64,000 bases of DNA from Lutjanus erythropterus (taxonomy: Eukaryota > Chordata > Actinopteri > Lutjaniformes > Lutjanidae): assembly GCA_020091685.1 (NCBI GenBank), contig CM034592.1:35750350-35814349 (forward strand), given 5' to 3'. Both the position numbers and the translations under genes were made by a program. A model generated the notes under the pieces. That model ran no database searches, was not told the DNA's origin, and worked only from the letters and a program-made list of their open reading frames with translations. Positions 1 to 11,600 of the stretch are shown here, piece after piece (position 1 is the stretch's first letter; the number at the start of each line of letters is the position of its first letter).

Positions 1-1084
1 CGGTCAAGGTCAGATATCTGATTCTGTACTGATCAAATTAACATGCCTGCTCTGCATGATGGTCATATCATGCGCATAGTGACACAGACAATAACATCAC
101 AGCCAACACCGCTAATCACTGCTGCACACACACACACATGTACGACATGTCCTTGACATTAAAGAGTGAGGAGTGATAGACTCCAAGACGGGATAAAGAG
201 AAGAAAGACGAGTCTTAAGGAGACGGAGCAGCTGAGCAGCTGACGGTGCTGCCAAACAATGCAAAACTTTCTAGCCCTACAGGCTAATGTTAGCCAGCCA
301 GATTCTACTGTTGACAGACTGGCAGTTAAAATCTCACCTCTTGTTCCAGCTGAAGAATAAAAAACCTGTGCTGATCGCGTCTCCCAAAACTATTTCTCAT
401 CCAGACTCCTTTAGCCTTCTGATTTTTCTAACTGTAAAGCATCGCTACAGCCAGATGTTGCACCACGTCAGTCTCCATGTTGGTTCATCTCAGTGAGATC
501 ACATGAGATCGTGCTCCCTCTGGTACATAATCTTAATTGAACAGAATAATAGAATTTAATTTTCCACTAAAATGTTTGTGTATTGTGTCAGTTATAGTTT
601 TTAGAAAGAAAGAAAATCTGACTCGGCAGGTCGGGTCGGTGCATCTCATAGGTCAGAGTTAATTAACTTGCTTTGCCTGGGACCACTTTTGCAAAATGAC
701 AAAACAATCAAACATTAAGAATAACATTATCTATCAGGAAAAAATGACACATTTTCTTAATGCTATCTTCAGTGCACTAAAGCTAGCATGTTTCGACTCA
801 TGATTGAACATGATATTAGAAACTTTGCATACAGCAGTTGTCATTTGGCACACTGGTTTAAGATTGGTATGAGGTGGCAAATTCATATATCCATTTTTCA
901 TTGAACTGCCTGTTTTCATTGTTGACCTTTCCATATTTGCCATCCTCTCTCATCATTGCCGAGCGGCAAATCCAGCCACAGCAGACGGATACAGAAATCA
1001 AGTGTCACCATTGGTTATTGTGGATGAAGCCCCTTCCTAGGAAAAAAAGGGTGAATCAGCTTAGTTTTATTATGAATTAGACAT

Positions 1085-1259
1085 TGGTTGAAGGGCCACA
1101 CGGTGCCCTATCGTAGGCCAGATTTGGACCACGGGCTGCAAGTTGAGTATCCCTGCCATAGGTTCTCCTACATGCCTAGAAGGGGAGGGTGAAGCGAGCT
1201 GGTTTCATTCTGACACCACACCGCTAGATGCTACTAAATCACACACACTGGTCCTTTAA
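1085..1259. repeat. Fragment of a dispersed inverted-repeat element
   Basis: The end of this stretch (CCGCTAGATGCTACTAAATC followed by ACACACTGGTCCTTTAA) closely matches the right end of the longer element at 34402-35130. Only this end of the family is clear here. Confidence 0.5.
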
Positions 1260-1550
1260 TATAAATTCTGTGTCTGTGCCTGCAATGTTCAATCTGGTAC
1301 ATGAGCTTGCTTTATTAGACGATAACATGAGGGTCAACACTTTATTTTGCACTGAAATTGCTGTTTTAATATCTTAACATAACATTGTAAAATTATTTTT
1401 GATTATGTCAAATGAACATAGAAAACAGGACATTTTCTGTTGTTGAAGTTGCTAAGTTTAATATAAAACAGCGACAATGTCTTAAGCAGTGATGTGTGTT
1501 GACAATTGTAAAGGCAACTTTCGATTGTGGTGTATCTTTTTTCTAATGGA

Positions 1551-1574
1551 TGTGTGTGTGTGTGTGTGTGTGTG
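1551..1574. repeat. (TG)n microsatellite
   Basis: An uninterrupted TG dinucleotide run of about 12 units. Confidence 0.95.
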
Positions 1575-1643
1575 ATCTTAACAGTAACACTTTGTATTGT
1601 CCCAGAAACGTCAGTAAAGCTGCCAGTGATCTACTTTTTGACA

Positions 1644-1649
1644 AATAAA
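1644..1649 (+). terminator. Possible polyadenylation signal of a plus-strand neighbour
   Basis: AATAAA on the plus strand, followed within 30 bases by GT-rich sequence. No associated coding exon lies in the window, so this may be chance. Confidence 0.25.
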
Positions 1650-2322
1650 GCTGAAACTTTGAGTCCGTTGTGAGTCATTTGTCATAGTCACTGGTGGAAC
1701 ATAAAGAGCTTTGTCAGACGTTGCTCACATCTTGTCACACCCCTCCAGGTTTTGGCTGCAGAAATGCTTCTGGGGAGATTCGCAACACGTCCTTCCAACT
1801 GTTTACTCCACCCTGATAATTTACTATCTGAGGCTTTAGAACAGGCACTTAGAGTCAGTCTGCAGCTGTCGTTGTACACTCACTGCATTACATAATGGTT
1901 GACCTGGATTCAACTTCGGTCCTTCACAGTTCAATTCATATAATCCACCCAACAGCCATGGGAGAACACTGGGGTCATGGGTTATTTATGTTTACGAGGT
2001 GTCTGGCACATTTTATGCTGATAGATTTATGTGCATTATGTGGTCATAATAGAAAACTGATAATACTGTGCAGGCACATTGAGCGTGCCTGGATTTCTCA
2101 AACAAAAAGCCTGAAAGTGGCCCAATGAAGCGAACTAAATCTGCCAACCATAATAAGTGGTATGCCAAAGTAAACTACGCTTCGGTATCGGCATACAGTT
2201 CGACCTCATTAAAGAAGGTGTGACTTAACGTAATTACCTGTGAGTCAGTGCAAACTTTAAAGTTCCCACAAGTGAAGAAACCGAACACATAAGAAAAAGA
2301 GGACATCAATTTGTTCAAGATT

Positions 2323-2328
2323 TTTAAT
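2323..2328 (-). terminator. Possible tnnt2 polyadenylation signal
   Basis: The variant signal ATTAAA on the minus strand lies about 360 bases past the tnnt2 stop codon. No canonical AATAAA was seen on this strand between the stop and this point. The 3' UTR end is therefore only approximate. Confidence 0.35.
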
Positions 2329-2687
2329 TCATTTCAAGCACAAAATTCTACACACGAGCCAATTAATTAGCATCAACGTCACTTTTAGTATTCTAAAAAT
2401 GACACTTAAGATTGCATTAGCAATGTTCTCTACAGTCATAATGATGAGTTTAAATAAACACAAGCTGCAACACATCACCTCATCAATCAGAGATACTGCA
2501 GTTTGATACTGCTACATTCCTGCAGATAGAACTTTAAGAGCTTCTTATGATGGTTTTTTTTTCGGAATTGTAATTTGTTCTTGCGTGTTCAAGTATTGAG
2601 AAAACATTATCATGCGGTTTATGTTTCTTCAAAAAATGTTATGTTAAATCAGATGTTGCCAGTATTCCTCAGGTTGATGTCGAGATG

Positions 2688-5600
2688 TTACTTCCTCAGG
2701 CCACGCTTGGTTCTTCCACCCTTTGAACTGAGAATAAAGCAAAAGTCAGCAGAAATTCATCTCATCAGCCTGCAGCACACGACCTGCTAAACCTGAAATG
2801 CATATGAACCTTTATGGGAAAAGCATGTCTGTACTGAACCTTTTGTTCTTTTGATTCCAAGGTGCAAACTTCAAGAATTTGATTTATTCCACTGATGCAA
2901 ATGAGTCATTCTCTGTCGCTGCATTTGAAATGTAAATTATTTTAGGGAAATTCAGTCCACAGAAAGGACATTTCAGACACAGCTCACCATGTGTGAAACC
3001 TCAGACAACCCTTCTGGTCTTAACATTTGGATTTAATGTCATTTATCTTTTATTTGAAGCTGTTTGGTCATAACACAATCTGTTTGATCGGGCATCCTGA
3101 AACTATTTTTTAGGATGCCTGCAGCAGTGAACGCAAATCTTTCTCACTTATGTCTTCACCAAATATAATACCGTTTTAACAATAGAACCTTGACTTATGG
3201 TTCTTAATACAACTTCACATGTCGAATGAACACCTCATAGTTTTTGTATGAAAACAAAATTATCTTTGGTATCATTTTTTATAACTCGAGCTCAGAAATA
3301 AAACATTAGTTCTTCATAGTTTTCTCCTGCTACTTCATTGGATGCTGTCAGATTGGATCAAAACAAAGTGGCTCTGGGGAATTAAAGGGAAAAGTCAACA
3401 CTATTCATGTGGATGTCCAGTCAGCATTGACGGTAAAAAAAAAGCAATAAATTCCTCCGTGTGCACTCTATTGACCAAGAAAACAGAGTTCCTCAGGAAA
3501 TAAATACATTCGTGGACACTTTTTAACTAACATAAATATCACATCTTATTCTGTTTTGGACAGTTTTTTTTTTTTTTTAAAGAAAGCAATTATTTTAGTA
3601 TTGATTAATTGATTAATGATTGCTGCTCTCATATTGAATAATTGTAGCACCACCAACAGGAACAATTATACAGAAATCCAAAGTAAAAAAAAAATATGAT
3701 TAGAGAAAAACACACACACTGTATTTAAGAATTTAGTTTGTTCTTATTCTCTATGCAAATAATCATCTTGTGACTCCTTCCAGGGGTCTCGACCCCCAAG
3801 TTGGGACCCGCTGCTGTACAAAAAGCTGCTGCTGGCCTCAGACGCTGAAAGCTTTTCATAGCTCTCTGTCTGCTGTTGGAAGGGGATTTGCAACCAAATA
3901 GTTTACTGCTATCTTTATCTACTGTTGCTGCCGAGGTACCTGACCCCTGCACGTTCCCTATGAATACATACAAATACATTTTAGGTGAGACTGTGACAAT
4001 TTATGTTTTTTTAATATTTGATAACAGTATTCCTGGTTTGCAAAGGCAGTACAATATTTTGCAGGAAAACCACTACATAAACTTGTTATAGTTTGGTTCA
4101 CAGCCTGAGCGCTCATTGGAGCACATCAGGAAGGATTCACATGATTTGGATGGTCACCGTGTTATTGAGAGCTACACAAACACGGGTGATGTCACACAGC
4201 AGTTATGAGAGACACCTCTCAGCTGCTGCACCTCCGCTGCAGCCCGTCTCCCCTCCGAGACTGAATGCACGTATGTCGTTCAAATGCCCCCCCCCCCGCC
4301 TGCCCTTTGTGAAAAACTCCTCTCATGTGTTCGCCGCTTTTTGTTTTCCCAGTCCTGTTTGGCTGGGCGTACTCAGGAAACTTTAGTCCTGCTGTCAGGC
4401 AGCTGGCACAAACAGCTGCTACTGACGCCGCTTCAAACAAATGGAGACAGAGTACTGAGAGAGGCTGAGGGGAAGCTGAAACAGGAGGAGGTGGAAACAT
4501 GAGGAGGTCACTAGGTGAACATCAGTGCAGGCTTATTAGTATGAGCAGGGAATCACTGATTATTGCTTACTTTACTTTCTGCATTCTTATAATCTCTGTT
4601 GTTTGTATTTCTACCATCTTGATAAAGTTTTATGTAACATGGATAAACTGTCAGATTACGATGTTATGAAAATAGCTGATTATGTCTGTCTTAAGACAAA
4701 ACATGTTTTAATTTATTGCAGCACTACATTCATGCAGTACAACATGTCTTAGAAGGCTCTGAATAAAATCATTATTTCTGCATTGTGATATGAGCATCCA
4801 TAACTTACACTTTCTGATGATCACTGACACGGTTTCTCAGCACGGTGACCTGTGAAAAATAGATATATTTACAAGTTTATTTGCCTTACAAAACCAAAAT
4901 GCAGTAAATATTTGGTTGAAACAGAATCTGACTTTTTGATATTTGTTTTACCATTGAAACAAGACTTGAAACTAAAATGAAGGTTGTTGGACTATAACAG
5001 TTAACTTTTAGGCTGGACATTCACTCCCGTACATCAGTCAGAATATTTATTTTATTAATGTTTACTTTATTAACTTCAGTTGAAGGCACAGCAGTTTATC
5101 CAATAGGAAAGTTGTGAACCTGTGGATCTGTCAGCAGCAAATAAAAGTTCACACTTATTGCATATATTTACAATAAATAAGTAGGCTTCACATACACACA
5201 TGAAAAACTGCAGATAAAACTGCTGTAAAAGCGTCCTGAGGATTTAATTGGCTTTCCTAAGTTACGCCCCTTTTTGCTCAGACAGTTGAGCTAGCTTGGT
5301 AACTAGATCAGCTTTCTTGTTTCATGTAAAAGCAACATGTAGTCACATCTAAAGTTAGCTAATGTTAGCAAATTGCTGGATAACTAGCTAGCTAACAATT
5401 GTTTATAAGCTAGCTAGTTAACTAACATTTTGCTAATACAAAACGCTGGTTAACTAGTTAGCTATTGAATTGTGTGGATTAGCAAGCAAGGGATGATTAT
5501 GTAGATTATCTAGCTAGTTGGTTTTACACATTTGTTGTCTTAAGATATGAATAGGCCTATATGTTGCTTTTACTTGAGCAACATGTTTCCATGGGGAAAC

Positions 5601-8600
5601 AGACCTTCATGTGGCAGACCCGCTGTGCAATAGCCAAAATAATTCCTAACATTTACAAACTGCAGAAACAAAGATAGAGCTAATTGGTAAGATTGCCACA
5701 GCTAGTGCTAGGCGAAGCTAAATTAATCTACTCTTTTCCAACCTGTTAACTGTAATTGAAAACATAATGTTGATGATCTGTATGTGTTTGTTACCAGGTT
5801 TATTATTCCGTATACGGGAGGCAGTGAGATGAACACCATCATGATGGAGAAAAAATGGCTAACACTTGCTTAACTTGCTAGACCTACCTACATCTACTAC
5901 TTTATGTATTTTCAATGCACAAGTGATCTTTGGCTGAGTTTCACATACGATAACTGAGAAACTGGTTTCTGGTAACTATTGCGTGTATGTATGTAATCAA
6001 TCTTACTGCTGTGGTTTGTTGATGTTTTGGCCTGTGTCCTAGAATCTGTTCAGAAGCCATGTAGGTGATGTATGCATGTTGATGATGATTTTACAGCTTT
6101 ATTATGTTATCTCACCTCATACTTCTGCTTTGCATGCTTGTACTGAAGTTCAAATTTCTCTGCCTCCAACTGGCGCAACCAGTCCCACAGTTCCTTCGCT
6201 TTTTCCCTGTATCACAGTATGGAGCACAAAGTGAAAGCATTTCATAGTGTGCACATCATGACAGTTGTCACTTGGTTGAATTATTTTTAGATGGAATTAA
6301 TCATGGAAACTATTTACCTCAGACCGTCCTCTCTCATGTGATCAGTATTTAACTCTTTACGTCGTTCGCTTAGGATCTTCTTCTTCTTTTCTCGTTCCGT
6401 TTGTCTTTTCGGCCCAGTCTGTGTCTGATGATCAGGAGGAGGGTAACTACATGTGATCATGTGCTTATACAGCACGTTGCGAGCCTCTTATCAGTCAAGA
6501 TGTTTTAACAAGTACAGAAAATTATCACCTTGTATCCAGTGAAACTCAAGTTGGACAGAATCATCTTCTTCCTGGCATCTTCATCTGCTTTCTTCTTTGC
6601 CTCCTCATCCTCTTTCCTTGCTTTCTCTTCCTGGTGGAAAAAACTGACTGACTTTAATCACTTATCTAGAGTGTTTTGATGACTGATGTTGTCTGAATGT
6701 GGTTTAATTTCCAGCGATGACAGTGTGTAGCAGGTATTGTTTTTACCTTGGCCCTAGAGACAACTACTGTATTGAGAAATACCATTGAAGTGGTTTTAAG
6801 AACTTTGCCAGAGGCAACACCACAGCCTCACAAAGTCACTACAGGTGTGTAGTTGAGATTGTTATTTTGGCTGCAGCTTGTGCTTACGAGCTGAGAAATG
6901 TAGAAAACAGTTCAGTTTTATCTCCACAAGGTTCATTATTAGAAGGTAAGTCCACTCAATTTATGGGAATTATTTGCCTTAAAATACCCAGCAGTCTTTC
7001 AAGTGGACAGACAGTTAAACCAAACTTCTTTCTAACAGCAGGTGATTTATCATGGGGTTCTGCACCCAAGGTGTCATCATGGCAAAATGTAGCAGGAACT
7101 ACCACAGATGCGGTTTTTACTTTGCCTGGTTTGTCTTGGTGTTAGATTTTGTCAACATGATAAGCATTACAATTGTACAAGATGCAGTCATAAAACTTTA
7201 TAGGTGTGTAATTGAAGGCACAGTTCCAAGATGGGTGTGGTTTGTGCCATACCTACTGAGTACTCATGGATCGGAACATCAACGTGTTAGTGGGCGACAT
7301 TGCAGCAAATGTGATTTCATTGCAAGATGGTGTCTAGTTAAGTATAAGTATAGGACTTGTCTGGGAGAGGACAATCAAATGGCCAGTTTCTAAAACATTT
7401 ACCACACCGTTATGATATGATATGATATGATGGTAGGTGTCTAAGTTTACATACAGCTAATCTGTTCTGCCGTTCTCTTTCTCTCTCCGCCCTGATCTTC
7501 ATCTGCTCAGCTCTCTCTGACCTGCGTTTCTCCTGGAGTAGGAAAGAAAAGAACAGACCAAAACAAATCCTGTGCACTCAGAATGTCAGACACTTAAGTA
7601 AAGATGTGACCCTTCCTAAGCCCCGCCCCGTTTTGCTCTGTGCTCCAATAACAGTTGAGCAATCAATCAACTTTCCTGTTTCCTGTACTTAGGTAGGCTG
7701 TGTGTCAGGCTCGTCTGTGTTGAAAAGAAAACCAAATTCTGAAGATTGGTAAAAGATGTTGCTCACAGCCAACTTAGCATCTCAAGTTAACTAATGTTAG
7801 CAAAGTGTTAGCTAACTAGCTAACGACTGATGTAGATTAGACAGCCAGCTAGCTAGTGTTTTCCTAACATTTACTTCTACTCTTAAAACACAGTATGTCC
7901 CTGCAATGTTGCGATTGTTACTGCAGCGTTGCAGTTACATGATCATTAGTTGCGCCGCTGCTACATTTTTGAAATGTTGCAAACTAACCTATCCTATGTT
8001 ATTTTTGTAACTTCTACACGCATGACGTTTCCTGTACAGTATATAATGACACAAGCCCCGGGAAGAGCGCAAGGCTTTGAAACCAAGTCGACATAGTGGT
8101 CAAACTGACAACGTTGTGTGATGCTTTTTTTTTTTTTTTTTTTTTTTTGCATAGACTGACATGCTAATAGGCTAACTAACAGGCTCGCCTCTAACGCTGT
8201 ATCTAATTTTCTTATTACATCTATGGTCTTACAACAGGAAACGTGGTGACACTGGAGGAGGTTGCAATAATGAACCTCTTGAGAAAAGGGGCAAAGGTGG
8301 AGACAGTGTTGTAGACGGTGGTGGTCTGTGTTGCTATTAATTACATGTAGATGGAGAGCTCATTTTCATAATTGACAACATATTTCATTTTGGAATTTCA
8401 CAAAGCTTTTTGTTATGTCCTGTGTTATGTCCTTTTGGCTACACTGTCGCCACAACTACTGGTGGGACAGCACCGTTTAGTCCGAATCCATAAGTGAAAT
8501 ATGGACCAAATGAGCTCAGAGTATACAGATACAGACAGAAGGCTCTGTCCATATCTATATACACTAAGCATAAACAAGCCTTTAGATGTAACCAGCGTGC

Positions 8601-11600
8601 TAACAACAGAGCAAACAGGGGCGGGATCATTTGGTTAACATTGGAGGCTAAACATGACGTATATTGCAGTAGAAGAAGAGTGACATATGAACATACAATG
8701 CGTTCTGTGAGGCTGAGAAGCTCCTCTTCCTCCTTCTTACGCTTCTCAAAGTGAGCTTCGATGAGAGTCTGGAGCTCCGTCAGATCCTTCTCCATTCGTT
8801 TTCGATGAATGTCCTTAAATTACAAGAACAAGTGGAACAGTGAGCTAAGATTTTTTTTTCCAACTATCTGCCCAAAAGACGGTCTGCAGGTGTAACTTTG
8901 ACCAGTCCTCAGATGAACTCACGTCAAAGTCCACTTTTTCTCCCTCTGGGATTTTGGGAGGTGCCAAGGTGGGCAGAAAACCAGGAGCCCTGAGGAGGAT
9001 GGAAACATGAAAATCTTTCCATCTTAGTACGTCCCTCATGGAGAGTTTTGTTTCAGTTTAGATATTTTTATATTCTGTTCTTACTTTGATTTGGGCCTTG
9101 CGTCTTCTGTGAATCCATAAAAAAAGAAAAAGCAAAATTATATGCTTAGTTTACAAGGCGACAACAAAACATAAACCCGATTTTTCCTCTTTCACACATG
9201 CAGCATCTGTACTCCTATTCTGATTAATGTTCTGATTTGGTAGACTACATTGAGTCACTATATCTTACTGAAAAAATGTGCTGAAGTTAATTCAACCTCA
9301 CTGAGCCATCGCTACCGCTTGGTTTTGGTATGTTATGCCCAAAAAAAAAAAAAAATCCACTTAAATAGTCTAATAGAGTTTGAGTTCACCTCTGATCAGG
9401 AAGTTTGAAACAAAAAAGCTGTGTACGCAAAAAATTCTTTAGAGATATTATAGTTTAAAGGTCTGACTGAACAGAATTATGTAACAAAAAAAATCATAAA
9501 TAGTCTAATTAGGGTCAAATAATTCCATGAAAACAATGCCTGTGAAGGTAGTAAAGCTAATATAATGTAATTAAAAATATATTTTCTATGAGATAAAACA
9601 AACTTCTGATCCTTCATTGTTGTTAATATGAAACATCTAATGTTCTTCCGTTGTATACACTCTGATTTTTTTTTTTTTACTGTTTAAAAACATGCTCGTC
9701 CAAACAGGTTATGTCATTTCATGACGTATGAAGTTAAGCTAAAATTTAATATTTACTACAAGAAAAAACAAAACCTTTTGATCATGCATTGTTGTTCATA
9801 TGATACATTTAGTGTTATTCCCTTATATATTAGCTGATATAATGAAATAATGCTGTCTTAAGCAGGCTATCCAAAATGGTTTACTAACATTTAATGATAA
9901 AGATAGTGATGCTAGGATAATAAATTTACATTTTTTATTAAATAATTTGTGCTGTAGCATCTCCACAAAGATTAGCAAGTCTGATTTATTCCTTTATTAT
10001 ACAGGTTAACTTAGTTTTTACTTGATTTTTTTAGGTATTTGTAAATATAGTTTCATACTTTTACCATGAAGTGATGCTCGACTGTTTTGTAGAGGCCTAT
10101 ATTTAATACTGTGGTGTCTGTTAATAATAATAATAAAAAAAAACTGATCGTTTATTGATTGATTATTGCCCAAAGGAAAAAAATGCATTTTTTACAGTGC
10201 CTTTTTCAGGGTGAGAACGTTCAAGGGTTATATAACCTGTCCATACCTCCTTCATTTTCCTCGCCAGCATCTGTGGAAAGATGAGAGGGGTCAGTCTGAC
10301 GTCAACTTTGAGTGATGCAGAAAAGGTGCAGACAGCTGACATGTAGACAATGATGCCCTACAGGTGACTCCCAGCAAAATTAAGTCTTTAAAAAACATAA
10401 ATGGGTGTAAAAAGGTTTTAAGCTTGATTTAAATGACTGCTGTTGTCCAACATCTTAGTTTTGACAGAATATCAGAATTTTTTGTGCATGTTTTTATCAC
10501 TTTAATACTCTAAATCTCTCCTACACGTAAGAGCTCTATATGTACTTTCATTTTATATTTAGATAAGACTTTCTGGTTGAGCGAGTCGGACCTGTAACGC
10601 AAATAAACCAAGTGTCACGGTTGATTGACGCACGTTCACCTGTGGCTGGTCTCTAATTTAAAGGTTGTCATTAATGGTGGAACTGGAATGACCTCAGTCA
10701 CTCACTAGGTGACTAAGGAGTCACACAGCCGACTGTCTACTGTCACTACTGATGGACTGGAGACAGACAGGTATGTGGGCGTCTCTGTCTCTGAGAGTCT
10801 AGAGGAGACTGCCTTAGATTATTGACCAAGATAACACATATTGTTGTCTACACCCCTAACAGGGAGGCAGAGAGTGAACTTCAACTGCCTGTCATAGTAA
10901 ATGTTTTGCTCATGTTGTCATCACTTATTCTTGAGTGATAAATAACATAAGAGACAGAGAGAGATGACGTTTCGCTCAGCCACAGACATGAAATTCTTAT
11001 TTTCTATACTGATCCCAGATCCTGCTACTTAAATAGTATAAAAAGAAAAAGAAAAGAAAAACGGGTAACTCTAGTTGAGGGCTGTGAATAAGACTGACAT
11101 GACGCTGTCACCCTCCAGTCCTGAGCCTTGACTTTATATACATTAGTAATTTGTCCTAGTTATTTTAGATAAGTACGATCTGATAAGGATAAAACCTAAG
11201 CAGCATTTCTGAATAGGAAGTAGTTTTTGAAAAAAATACGTCCTCATGTGGGGGCAGTGGGTTTATTATTTTGCTGTATTACACAATAAGGTCACCAGTG
11301 TGTAACTGAACATGGCTACTGCAAAAAGGAAGCTGGAAACAATGCTACACATCTAAAATCCCTGTGATTTTGTTTGTTTTGTAATTCCCATGCTCCGTAC
11401 TCCAAACCTACTGTTTGTTCTATTATTGCATTCAGCAGGCTTTTTGCTCAAAATGCCTCACATAAAAAATAAAACGAGTGCAGATTAATTTGTACCACAT
11501 GCAAGAATTGTTGGTTCTTCCTGAATCTGTTTCCTTTCTTTTACTCCTCCACTTTGCATGAACAATTAATGTTATAAACTCCCAATATCCTCAAACAAGT

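Larger units (their letters stand above)
1..2300. other. Non-coding flank downstream of tnnt2
   Basis: No exon with recognisable homology was found on either strand. The stretch holds a short CA run near 126-138, a (TG)n run at 1551-1574 and a repeat end near 1085-1259. An AATAAA on the plus strand at 1644-1649 is followed by a GT-rich stretch, so part of this DNA could be the 3' UTR of a plus-strand neighbour. In the human block that neighbour would be PKP1, which converges on TNNT2. No PKP1 coding sequence is visible, so this is inference. Confidence 0.4.

Noticed and set aside
8439-8795. 118-codon minus-strand ORF
   Set aside because: Its first part is the troponin T exon at 8813-8697; the remainder is read-through into the intron past a GTATGT donor.
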